From CAZCZR01 sp964503455 (lineage in GTDB: Bacteria > Bacillota > Clostridia > UBA1381), in NCBI GenBank assembly GCA_964503455.1, contig CAZCZR010000035.1:1-16827 (forward strand): a stretch of 16,827 bases of DNA, in the 5' to 3' direction. The position numbers were made by a program, and so were the translations under genes. The notes below the pieces were generated by a model. The model saw only the letters and a list, made by a program, of their open reading frames with translations. It was not told the origin of the DNA and made no database searches. Of the stretch, positions 6,746 through 13,342 are shown one piece after another; within the stretch, counting starts at the first letter, position 1; the number at the start of each line of letters is the position of its first letter.

Positions 6746-8677
6746 TCACGCGTTGTTCTTGGTATAGTTAAGCAGTCCGCCGGCGTAAAGCATTTCCTTT
6801 TGTCTTTCGGAAACGTTGACCTCGGCTTCAAAGTCAAAGCCCTTTGTCACATTCGTGACCTTTACGTTTCCTCCCGCCTTAAGCTGACCTATAACATCAT
6901 CTATCTCAAGCTCGTCCGCCTGATCTATTCTGTCGTAATCCGACTCGTCCGCAAAGACCATGGGGATTATACCGGCGTTCACAAGATTTGCCATATGGAT
7001 CCTCGCGAAGGACTTCACTATAACGGCTTTTACTCCCAGATACAGCGGCGCCAATGCCGCGTGTTCTCTGGAGGAGCCCTGACCGTAGTTTAGGCCGCCG
7101 ACTATGATGCTCTTGCCCATCTTAAGCGCCCTGTCATGGAAGCTCTCGTCACACACAGCAAAACAGAACTCGGATATTTTTGGTATGTTCGATCTGAGCG
7201 GAAGTATCTTAGCGCCTGCCGGCATGATATGGTCGGTGGTGATATTATCGCCCACTTTAAGGCTGACGCCCGCCCGTATGCTGCCGCTCATAGGCTCGGA
7301 TACCGGGAACGGCTTGATGTTCGGTCCGCGCAATACCTCTACCGAGTCCATGTCCTCCTCGCTTGCGGGGGGAACTATCATATTATCGTTTATGGTAAAT
7401 ACCTCCGGCAGAGCAAACTCCGGCATATCGCCGAGACCTCTCGGGTCGGTAAGCACTCCCGTAAGCGCCGAGGCGGCAGCCACCTCCGGCGATACCAAAT
7501 ATATCTGACCGTCCTTTGTGCCGGAGCGTCCTTCAAAGTTTCTGTTGAAGGTGCGAAGCGATATACCCGCCGAATTGGGCGACTGTCCCATGCCGATACA
7601 GGGTCCGCACGCGCTTTCGAGTATTCTCGCACCCGCAGCTATCATCGTTGCCAGAGCGCCGTTTTCGGCAAGCATATTAAGCACCTGCTTTGAACCGGGA
7701 GCGATCGCGAGCGATACATCCGGGTGGACCGTCTTGCCCTTAAGTATATACGCTACCTTAAGCATATCCAAAAGCGATGAATTTGTGCAGGAGCCGATAC
7801 AAACCTGATCTATCTTCATGGCTCCTATCTCATTTACCGACTTAACGTTATCGGGCGAATGAGGACAAGCCGCCAAAGGCTCCAGCTTTGACAGGTCTAT
7901 ATTTACTACCTCGTCATACACAGCGTCCGCATCCGCGGATAACGGAGTGTAAACCTCTTCCCTGCCCTGAGCCTTTAAAAACGCTCTCGTTGTTTCGTCG
8001 GACGGGAATATCGACGTAGTGGCGCCAAGCTCCGCGCCCATATTGGTTATGGTAGCTCTTTCGGGGACGGACAGCGTTTTTACGCCTTCGCCGCAGTACT
8101 CGATGACCTTGCCTACGCCGCCTTTGACCGAAAGCCTTCTCAGCACCTCAAGTATAACGTCCTTGGCAGCCACCCACGGCGAAAGCTTTCCCGTAAGCTC
8201 TACCTTTACGACCTTGGGGCAGGTGATGTAATACGTTCCGCCGCCCATTGCGACAGCCACGTCCATACCGCCGGCTCCTATGGCGATCATGCCTATGCCG
8301 CCGCCGGTGGGCGTATGACTGTCCGAGCCGATAAGCGTTTTCCCTGGTATGCCGAATCTCTCAAGATGCACCTGATGACATATGCCGTTGCCGGGGCGCG
8401 AGAAGTATATGCCGTGCTTCTTGCACACGCTGCCTATAAAGCGGTGGTCATCGGCGTTCTCGAAGCCGTTTTGCAGTGTATTGTGGTCGATATACGCTAC
8501 GGACCTCTCTGTTTTAACTCTCGGAACACCCATAGCCTCAAATTCAAGATATGCCATGGTTCCCGTGGCGTCCTGGGTAAGCGTCTGATCGATCCTTATG
8601 CCGATCTCGGAGCCTTTTACCATTTCGCCCTCAACGAGATGAGCCTTTAAAATTTTCTCGGTAAGTGTAAGTCCCAT
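6746..8677 (-). CDS. acnA: Aconitate hydratase
   Basis: Isomerises citrate to isocitrate by way of cis-aconitate in the cytosol, feeding 2-oxoglutarate and glutamate synthesis. At 643 residues it is the compact single-chain bacterial/mitochondrial-like form, shorter than the AcnA/IRP type of about 890. The [4Fe-4S] ligands are Cys297 (CIGSCTNSS) and Cys357/Cys360 (SACGPCIGMGQSP). Other motifs are IGSDSHTPTGGG at 116-127 and, in the C-terminal swivel domain, the substrate loop YGQGSSREHAAL at 531-542. The start at 8675-8677 has a GGAG site. It stands alone: a promoter is directly upstream and a terminator downstream. No citrate synthase or isocitrate dehydrogenase gene is adjacent. The symbol is by family; the organism's own name may be acn. 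Confidence 0.95.
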   Translation of the reverse strand: MGLTLTEKILKAHLVEGEMVKGSEIGIRIDQTLTQDATGTMAYLEFEAMGVPRVKTERSVAYIDHNTLQNGFENADDHRFIGSVCKKHGIYFSRPGNGICHQVHLERFGIPGKTLIGSDSHTPTGGGIGMIAIGAGGMDVAVAMGGGTYYITCPKVVKVELTGKLSPWVAAKDVILEVLRRLSVKGGVGKVIEYCGEGVKTLSVPERATITNMGAELGATTSIFPSDETTRAFLKAQGREEVYTPLSADADAVYDEVVNIDLSKLEPLAACPHSPDNVKSVNEIGAMKIDQVCIGSCTNSSLLDMLKVAYILKGKTVHPDVSLAIAPGSKQVLNMLAENGALATMIAAGARILESACGPCIGMGQSPNSAGISLRTFNRNFEGRSGTKDGQIYLVSPEVAAASALTGVLTDPRGLGDMPEFALPEVFTINDNMIVPPASEEDMDSVEVLRGPNIKPFPVSEPMSGSIRAGVSLKVGDNITTDHIMPAGAKILPLRSNIPKISEFCFAVCDESFHDRALKMGKSIIVGGLNYGQGSSREHAALAPLYLGVKAVIVKSFARIHMANLVNAGIIPMVFADESDYDRIDQADELEIDDVIGQLKAGGNVKVTNVTKGFDFEAEVNVSERQKEMLYAGGLLNYTKNNA

Positions 8678-8711
8678 TAATTATCAACTCCAGTATATTA
8701 AAGATATATAT

Positions 8712-8740
8712 ATTTTATTCCAAAATTCCCTTTTTGTCAA
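8712..8740 (-). promoter_or_regulatory. Sigma-A promoter of the aconitase gene
   Basis: The minus strand shows TTGACA (8735-8740), a 17-bp spacer and TAAAAT (8712-8717), giving a predicted start near 8705 and a leader of about 28 nt. It is back-to-back with the plus-strand promoter starting at 8756, so the two transcription units diverge from a 15-bp gap between -35 boxes. Confidence 0.83.
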
Positions 8741-8755
8741 GAAATTTATAGCGCG

Positions 8756-8785
8756 TTAACAAATTCAGTCTGAAATTCATATTAT
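8756..8785 (+). promoter_or_regulatory. Probable promoter of the small glycosyltransferase-like gene
   Basis: TTAACA (8756-8761) and TATTAT (8780-8785), separated by 18 bp, lie 20 bp ahead of the start codon, with an AAAGGGG site between. Each hexamer is one base off consensus. It diverges from the aconitase promoter. Confidence 0.55.
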
Positions 8786-8805
8786 ACGGCAAAGGGGATG
8801 ATCGT

Positions 8806-9108
8806 ATGATTTTATATGTATTGCTTGTCGCTGCCGCTTTTATCGCCGTGACTGCCTTTATTTGCACCCTTCGCCCAAAGCGGAGAACGGCGGCTGTCAT
8901 AATTCTCGCTAAAAACTGCGGCGATAAGATAGAAGGCAGAGTCCGCGCCGCACTTTGGAAATATCCTTATGCTGTCATACGCGTTTTTGACACGGGATCA
9001 TCGGATGACACGCCCGAAATAATCTCAATGCTCGCCTCCGATATAAGCCGCGTGGAAGCATATATCTATCAGTCCGTCGAGAACACCGGCAGCCCTTCCC
9101 CGTCATAG
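8806..9108 (+). CDS. Small membrane-anchored protein with a GT2-like N-terminal half-fold
   Basis: A 100-residue protein. Residues 2-22 are a hydrophobic anchor (ILYVLLVAAAFIAVTAFIC), followed by a basic PKRR stop. Residues 29-75 resemble the first beta-alpha-beta of family 2 glycosyltransferases: AAVIILAKNCGDKIEG, then VIRVFDTGSSDDTPEI, where FDTGSSDDT corresponds to the nucleotide-sugar-binding DxGSxDxT motif. The rest of a GT2 enzyme (DXD, acceptor half) is absent, so transfer activity is unlikely. The start is supported by AAAGGGG 8 nt upstream and a promoter. Its last 13 codons overlap the end of the GH43 gene on the other strand by 40 bp. It may be a complete short protein or a truncated remnant. 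Confidence 0.65.
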   Translation: MILYVLLVAAAFIAVTAFICTLRPKRRTAAVIILAKNCGDKIEGRVRAALWKYPYAVIRVFDTGSSDDTPEIISMLASDISRVEAYIYQSVENTGSPSPS

Positions 9109-9992
9109 CCGAACTCCGCCGCATATGTGTGGCGGTTCGGGTCATAAAGCGGATCGCCCTTCACCTCAGGATAACTGCGCGCGTGGAATATCAGCACATC
9201 GTGTCCGTTTTCCGTTGTAAAGGAATTGTGTCCGGGGCCGTATATCTCCTTCTCGATGTCCGTCACAAGCACAGGCCTATAGGATTTATTCCACGAGGCG
9301 GGATCTGTGAGGTCGGCGTCCACGTCCGCCCACAACATTCCCATGCAGTAATGAATACCGGTATCGCTTGCCGAATATGTGACTATCACCTTGCCGTTTC
9401 TTATAAGCACGGCGGGTCCCTCATTCACCTTGAAGCCGCGACATTCCCAGTCGTATTCGGGGCGCGACAGTATAAAAGCGTCATCGTTAAGCTCCAGAGG
9501 CGACTTGGCGGAAGCCATATAAAGGCAGGAGCCTTCCTGCTCCGTTGGCTTATGCGCCCAGATCATGTACCGTCTGCCGCGATGCTCAAAGGTCGTCATA
9601 TCAAGAGAAAACGTATCCTCTCCGACGTCTATGCGCCCGTTTTCATGCCAGTTCCCCATCACCGGGTCCGCATCTTCGCACGACATTACGTAAGGACGTA
9701 CCTTCCACTTGTCCTTCCTCATGCTTGCCGTGAAATATATATACCATACGCCGTCTATAAAATGAAGCTCCGGCGCCCAGATATGCTCGCTCATATCGCC
9801 GTCATCATGACGCGTCCAGATGATCCGCATCTCATCCGGCGCCGCCAGACCGGCTATTGTACGCGAACGGCGCAGTTCGATTTTGTCGTAGTCGGGATGC
9901 GACGCCGTAAAATAATACCACCCGTCCGTGTGATGATACACATAGGGATCCGCCCTCTGCATTATAAGCGGCTTGCTGTTAAAAAATTTCAT
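9069..9992 (-). CDS. Glycoside hydrolase family 43 protein
   Basis: A five-bladed beta-propeller glycosidase acting on arabinose- or xylose-containing oligosaccharides. No signal peptide is seen, so it should act in the cytosol. Motifs by residue: RADPYVY 13-19 with catalytic base Asp15, HIWAPELH 70-77 (family signature), SLDMTTF 129-135 with the pKa-tuning Asp131, VNEGPA 189-194 with the general acid Glu191, and GPGHNSF 252-258. All three catalytic acids are present. The start at 9990-9992 is preferred over an ATG 6 bp upstream because GGGAG is 8 nt away, against only 2 nt. This gives 307 residues, the single-domain length with no binding module. No transporter or sugar regulator is next to it. 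Substrate cannot be set from sequence. Confidence 0.9.
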   Translation of the reverse strand: MKFFNSKPLIMQRADPYVYHHTDGWYYFTASHPDYDKIELRRSRTIAGLAAPDEMRIIWTRHDDGDMSEHIWAPELHFIDGVWYIYFTASMRKDKWKVRPYVMSCEDADPVMGNWHENGRIDVGEDTFSLDMTTFEHRGRRYMIWAHKPTEQEGSCLYMASAKSPLELNDDAFILSRPEYDWECRGFKVNEGPAVLIRNGKVIVTYSASDTGIHYCMGMLWADVDADLTDPASWNKSYRPVLVTDIEKEIYGPGHNSFTTENGHDVLIFHARSYPEVKGDPLYDPNRHTYAAEFGYDGEGLPVFSTD

Positions 9993-10059
9993 GTTCATTA
10001 CTCCCTGAATTTCGGCAAAGACCTCACGATTTCACCGTGTCCCGCCTTGGTATCACAGC

Positions 10060-10089
10060 TATTGTAGCACAATAATTTCCAAACGTCAA
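10060..10089 (-). promoter_or_regulatory. Promoter of the GH43 gene with overlapping dyad operator candidate
   Basis: The minus strand has TTGACG (10084-10089), a 17-bp spacer and TACAAT (10061-10066). Overlapping the -10 is a perfect inverted repeat at 10060-10074, TATTGT-AGC-ACAATA on the plus strand, with 6-bp arms. Such a dyad over the -10 is where a repressor would act. The predicted start near 10054 gives a leader of about 60 nt. The promoter is well supported; the operator role is inferred. Confidence 0.75.
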
Positions 10090-10139
10090 CAAAAAATTAT
10101 TCTTTGCCTAATAACTTGTAAAAATATATAAATTCCGTA

Positions 10140-10168
10140 TTGACTTTTTCGATAAAATTTGATATTAT
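10140..10168 (+). promoter_or_regulatory. Sigma-A promoter of the RAYT-like gene
   Basis: TTGACT (10140-10145), a 17-bp spacer and TATTAT (10163-10168) lie 29 bp ahead of the start codon, with an AGGGGG site at 10185-10190. Only about 50 bp of AT-rich DNA separates it from the divergent GH43 promoter. A good promoter suggests the gene is still expressed. Confidence 0.75.
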
Positions 10169-10197
10169 ATATACATACTATTTTAGGGGGAATTTAT

Positions 10198-10917
10198 ATG
10201 TCGCGCACCGCAAGAGTTGTAAGTGAAAGCGGAATTTACCATATCTTAATAAGAAGCGGCAAAGAGGTTTTCTCAAATTATGAGAATATCGATGAATTCG
10301 TCTATATCCTCAAAAGCAGACTCCAAAACTCCGATTCGGAATATATAGCTTTCGCCGCCGGAAAAGATCACGCTCATATCGCTTTAAGAAATACATCCGG
10401 CAACGTCGGTCTGACTTTAAAACCCGTCTTTACATCATTCGCAAGATATTATAACCGCATAAGCTCAACAAGCGGCAAGCTGTTCGAGGATCGCTTCAAA
10501 AGCGAGCCAGTGAAGGAAAGCGAGCTTATGAGGCTGCTTTATTTTTTTCGAAAATATCACGATTTTACGGAATATGACGGAGATATACCCTCTTATGACG
10601 CCGGCGATATAAAGCTCTTCGGCGACTTCTACCGCAGGCTTTCTCCCGAAGAGATCGCATCAAGGATCTCGGATTTTTCAGGCGTTTCATCAGAGGAGCT
10701 TACGCTTCATCCGAGACGGTATGCCGATATATTCGCATCGCAAAAGGCTATTCCTACGGCGGTCATAAACACGGCGTTCGGCATCAAAACAGCCGCTGCG
10801 CATCCAAAGGCCGCCGCAAAGTCAAAGGCAGCTCCAAAACCCGAAACGCCTTCGCCGTCACCGGCGGGCAGCGCCGACAAGCCCAAAAAGAAAGATCTCA
10901 ACGTCTGGCTTCTGTAA
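10198..10917 (+). CDS. RAYT-like Y1 transposase-family protein with low-complexity basic tail
   Basis: A 239-residue protein of the IS200-like Y1 (HUH) nuclease group, closest in pattern to REP-associated tyrosine transposases. The RAYT start ARVVSESGIYHILIRSG is at 5-21. The metal-binding HUH motif appears as DHAH at 57-60, where relatives have NHVH. SGKLFEDRFKSEPV is at 92-105. The catalytic Tyr corresponds to Tyr115 (RLLYFFRKY), but the usual YIHxNP context is lost. Residues 148-195 may be a decayed DnaA-C/HTH-like extension (GVSSEEL). Residues 199-233 are an Ala/Lys/Pro/Ser tail, basic and probably disordered. The start has a strong AGGGGG site. It lies alone with no second transposase gene or clear terminal repeats. 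It may be a domesticated nuclease. Confidence 0.78.
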   Translation: MSRTARVVSESGIYHILIRSGKEVFSNYENIDEFVYILKSRLQNSDSEYIAFAAGKDHAHIALRNTSGNVGLTLKPVFTSFARYYNRISSTSGKLFEDRFKSEPVKESELMRLLYFFRKYHDFTEYDGDIPSYDAGDIKLFGDFYRRLSPEEIASRISDFSGVSSEELTLHPRRYADIFASQKAIPTAVINTAFGIKTAAAHPKAAAKSKAAPKPETPSPSPAGSADKPKKKDLNVWLL

Positions 10918-10988
10918 CAAATTTTTCAGAATAAACATAGATATTAAATTCATATCATATACTTCTGTAATATATGGAGAGTGATGAT

Positions 10989-11768
10989 ATGAATTTTTTT
11001 GTTATAAGATTAAAAACACTGGCTGCCGCGGCGGCAGGCGTTCTTGCCATATGCGCGGCAGGCGTATTCTTTTTTTCAAACGCCTCGGAGACATTTTTGG
11101 TCGGAGGGCGAGAGATACCGATATATTCCGTCGCCAGAGATGACAACCGCATAGCGCTGACCTTCGACTGCGCATGGAACGCGGACGACATAGATTCGAT
11201 TCTCGGAACTCTCGGCGATCATAACGTAAAGGCGACTTTTTTCGTGGTCGGCTCATGGGCGGAAAAATATCCCGATGCCGTGCGAAAAATAGCCGCTCAA
11301 GGGCATGAGCTTGGCAGTCATTCCTATAACCATGCCGACTATACAACGCTTTCGGAGTCCGAGATGCTTGAGGATATGGAACGCACCGACAATATTATAA
11401 AGGATCTTACAGGCGAAAGTCCCGCGCTTTTCCGTGCGCCGTCAGGCAGCTATAACAGCAAAGTCGTTGCGGCAGCCGAATCGAGCGGCAGAATATACGT
11501 CCAGTGGTCGCGCGACGCTCTTGACTACACCGAAACCGCCACAAAAGACTCCATTATAAAGCGCGCCTGCGAAAATACCGTGCCGGGCGACATAATCCTT
11601 ATGCACAACGGCACAAAGTACACCGCTTACGCCCTTGACGCGCTTCTTGACGATCTTTGCGCGCGTTTCGAGCCGGTAAAGGTTTCGGAGCTTCTCCACC
11701 TCGGCGAGTATACCGTGGACGCTTCGGGAAAGCAGTTTCCCGTTACGGGCGGCGGTCAAAGCAGTTAG
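10989..11768 (+). CDS. Polysaccharide deacetylase (NodB fold, CE4), membrane-anchored
   Basis: Removes acetyl groups from peptidoglycan or a related polymer outside the membrane. Residues 7-30 form a signal anchor. The NodB domain spans about 54-235. Motif 1 is LTFDCAW at 57-63, with catalytic base Asp60, but the second Asp of the usual TFDDG is Cys, as in the PdaB-like branch. Motif 2 is SHSYNH at 110-115 with metal ligands His111 and His115. Motif 3 is RAPSGSYN at 149-156 and motif 5 is LMHNG at 204-208 with His206. It resembles PdaB-type spore deacetylases, but that assignment is by likeness only. The ATG at 10989 is preferred over 10974 because GGAGAG lies between them. It ends 11 bp from the convergent DUF819 gene. 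Confidence 0.88.
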   Translation: MNFFVIRLKTLAAAAAGVLAICAAGVFFFSNASETFLVGGREIPIYSVARDDNRIALTFDCAWNADDIDSILGTLGDHNVKATFFVVGSWAEKYPDAVRKIAAQGHELGSHSYNHADYTTLSESEMLEDMERTDNIIKDLTGESPALFRAPSGSYNSKVVAAAESSGRIYVQWSRDALDYTETATKDSIIKRACENTVPGDIILMHNGTKYTAYALDALLDDLCARFEPVKVSELLHLGEYTVDASGKQFPVTGGGQSS

Positions 11769-11779
11769 GGCGTATTTTC

Positions 11780-12955
11780 CTATGCAAGCATCCGCATAAT
11801 ATTCGCAGCTATAAGTCCTCCGCCTGTGCCGATAACATATCCGAGAAGCGCCATTATTATTCCCACCGGCACAAGCGCTTTTGAGTAAGCGCCCGCAAGC
11901 ACCGGAGCTGTTGCCGTGCCGCCTATATTGGCAAGCGAGGCGACTGCGCAGGTAAATATATCCATTTTGAACAGCTTCGCCGCCGCAAACATTATAAGCG
12001 CGTGTATTATCAGCACGAGGAACCCGCACAAAAGCCATACCGGCGCGTTCCCCATGCTCAAAAGATCCGCTCTTGAAGCTATCAGCGCGATCACAACGTA
12101 TAAAAGCGCGTTGGATAATTCCTCCGTACCCTTTATTCCGCCGAAAGGGGTAAGCGCAAGCCCGACTCCCAGCGCGGTTACCGCGAGTACCGTCCATGTT
12201 CCCTTATCAAATACGGGAAGGACCGTATTTATCGCCGCGCCGAATTTTTGGCAAATTGCCGACACCAAAAGTCCCGAGCCTGTAAGGAGCAGTATGTTCT
12301 GCCATTTGAGCGGTCTTGTGTCGGCGCGCGCCTCCGCTTCAAGGCTTGCCCCGACCTCGTCTATAACACGCGTGTCGGCCTTTGTCCAGCGGTTGAATAT
12401 CCTTGAAAATCCTATCGCCCATAAAAGGAACATAACATACAGCGATGCGCATACGGAGTCCGTCACAAGCGCGTAAGCCATGGAGGATTCCTCAACATCA
12501 AGCGCCGCCTGAACCGCAAGCATATTTCCTCCGCCGCCCATCCAGCTTCCGCAAAGCGCGCCCAAAGCTTTCCACGCGTCAGCGCCCAAATATCTGTGCA
12601 AAAGCGCATATGATACGGCAAATCCTATCCCGATAGAAACCGCCGCCGAGAAAAATCCGATAAGCATCTTGGGTCCCAGACGCGCTACCTTTCTCAAATC
12701 GCAGCGCAGAAGCATTATAAAGAGCATGGCGTAAAGCAGCGGATTTTTTAATGAAGAATATGCTCCGGCAGTCTGATCCGGATCCCACAGTCTGAATGTG
12801 CATGAAAGCATCAGTCCGAGATATATCAGCACTATCGGAGGCACAATGCCGAAAAATTTTCGCGCGGCTTTTCCTTTGAATATTCCCGGCAGGCTGACCG
12901 CCAGCGCCGCCATGAATACGATCGCCGCAATGTATAAAAAACCGTCCCTGATCAT
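11780..12955 (-). CDS. DUF819 family integral membrane protein
   Basis: A 391-residue protein with about 10-11 hydrophobic spans covering nearly its whole length. It belongs to the DUF819 (YjcL-like) family of inner-membrane proteins, probably carriers, whose substrate is not established. Recognised blocks are GSWMGGGGNMLAVQAAL at 136-152 and SLANIGGTATAPVLAGAY at 340-357, followed by LGYVIGTGGGL. The two Gly-rich blocks lie in the two halves, consistent with an inverted-repeat transporter fold. A charged loop at 185-216 is probably cytoplasmic. The start at 12953-12955 has GAGG 7 nt upstream. It is convergent with the deacetylase gene, with 11 bp between stops and no visible terminator. Confidence 0.9.
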   Translation of the reverse strand: MIRDGFLYIAAIVFMAALAVSLPGIFKGKAARKFFGIVPPIVLIYLGLMLSCTFRLWDPDQTAGAYSSLKNPLLYAMLFIMLLRCDLRKVARLGPKMLIGFFSAAVSIGIGFAVSYALLHRYLGADAWKALGALCGSWMGGGGNMLAVQAALDVEESSMAYALVTDSVCASLYVMFLLWAIGFSRIFNRWTKADTRVIDEVGASLEAEARADTRPLKWQNILLLTGSGLLVSAICQKFGAAINTVLPVFDKGTWTVLAVTALGVGLALTPFGGIKGTEELSNALLYVVIALIASRADLLSMGNAPVWLLCGFLVLIIHALIMFAAAKLFKMDIFTCAVASLANIGGTATAPVLAGAYSKALVPVGIIMALLGYVIGTGGGLIAANIMRMLA

Positions 12956-13005
12956 TTGATTACCTCGCTTCCTTAAGGAAACACCGATTAATTAATAAGC
13001 GTTTT

Positions 13006-13035
13006 ATTATAATAGCGTTCTCTTTAGAGGTGCAA
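13006..13035 (-). promoter_or_regulatory. Possible promoter of the DUF819 gene
   Basis: A perfect TATAAT (13006-13011) on the minus strand lies about 50 bp ahead of the start codon. The best -35, TTGCAC (13030-13035), is only half-matched and 18 bp away. A CTCTTTAGAG dyad (13020-13029) sits in the spacer and could bind a regulator. Confidence 0.5.
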
Positions 13036-13041
13036 TTTATG

Positions 13042-13072
13042 CGGCGCTAAAGAAAAATTAACGGTGCTAAAG
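13042..13072 (+). repeat. 11-bp imperfect direct repeats spaced 20 bp
   Basis: CGGCGCTAAAG at 13042-13052 and CGGTGCTAAAG at 13062-13072 match at 10 of 11 positions and start exactly 20 bp apart, about two helix turns. They lie just upstream of the DUF819 -35 box. They may be protein-binding sites; no known motif was recognised. Confidence 0.45.
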
Positions 13073-13160
13073 GCTGCATTTGCTTATTTGCAGGCTTCGC
13101 ACTTCGTACTCTTTTCAAGACAAGATAATGTAATCAAATGAAACCCCCTCGCGGCAAAAC

Positions 13161-13178
13161 GCCGTATTGCAAGACGGC
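13161..13178. promoter_or_regulatory. 18-bp near-perfect dyad upstream of the PFOR promoter
   Basis: GCCGTATTGCAAGACGGC is its own reverse complement at 16 of 18 positions: arms GCCGT/ACGGC and a central TTGCAA palindrome, with one mismatched pair. It is centred about 78 bp before the predicted PFOR start, a position suited to an activator or repressor dimer. A nested 4-bp hairpin (CGGC 13152-13155 with GCCG 13161-13164) shares its left arm. No known regulator consensus was matched. Confidence 0.45.
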
Positions 13179-13194
13179 ATAAAATAACCGTATA

Positions 13195-13240
13195 TTTTTT
13201 ATAAAAAACACTTGCTTTTTCTTGAAAAAAGTGATAAAAT
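13195..13240 (+). promoter_or_regulatory. Promoter of the PFOR gene
   Basis: TTGCTT (13212-13217), a 17-bp spacer and TAAAAT (13235-13240), with TG one base before the -10 as an extended -10 element. A perfect 14-bp palindrome of T6-AT-A6 (13195-13208) just upstream could act as an UP element. The start near 13247 gives a leader of about 95 nt. Confidence 0.7.
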
Positions 13241-13287
13241 ACTAAGTAATGTATATTATATACACTTTTAAATTTCAAATCAAAAAA

Positions 13288-13319
13288 ATGCCGACGCACT
13301 ATTGACCGCGTATCGGCGT
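13288..13319 (+). promoter_or_regulatory. Stem-loop in the PFOR mRNA leader
   Basis: Positions 13288-13297 (ATGCCGACGC) pair with 13308-13319 (GCGTATCGGCGT), giving about 10 pairs, one of them G-U, with a TA bulge and a 10-nt loop. It ends 8 nt before the AAAGGAGG site. There is no T-run, so it is not a terminator. It may protect the mRNA 5' end or affect translation. Confidence 0.5.
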
Positions 13320-13342
13320 AAATTTAAAGGAGGAAGATTCCG

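Larger units (their letters stand above)
12956..13342. other. 387-bp intergenic regulatory region between DUF819 and PFOR genes
   Basis: No credible coding sequence is seen on either strand. From left to right it holds the DUF819 promoter, a pair of 11-bp direct repeats 20 bp apart (13042 and 13062), a short CTGCA/TGCAG inverted repeat (13074-13093), an 18-bp dyad (13161-13178), a 14-bp A/T palindrome (13195-13208), the PFOR promoter and a leader hairpin. A 216-bp reading on the minus strand at 13084-13299 is rich in Phe, Tyr, Lys and Arg with no family likeness and is not called. Confidence 0.7.

Noticed and set aside
7136..7693. 185-codon plus-strand reading inside aconitase
   Set aside because: It is fully contained antisense in a motif-complete aconitase gene, with no promoter or ribosome site.
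9129..10067. 312-codon open reading on the plus strand
   Set aside because: It is a mirror of the GH43 gene, rich in Arg, His and Val as expected of an antisense frame, and ends in the GH43 promoter region.
10930..10960. SigE-like promoter (CATATCAT with an upstream AATAAAC block) ahead of the deacetylase gene
   Set aside because: The match is partial in an AT-rich stretch where such matches are common; a sporulation promoter cannot be supported.
11442..12197. 251-codon open reading on the minus strand
   Set aside because: It straddles the ends of the deacetylase and DUF819 genes in other frames, with Arg/Cys/Tyr-rich composition and no motif.
13161..13200. GCCGT/ACGGC hairpin followed by a T-run at 13195 as a terminator
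   Set aside because: The T-run begins 16 nt after the stem, and no gene is transcribed into it on the plus strand; a binding-site dyad is the better reading.
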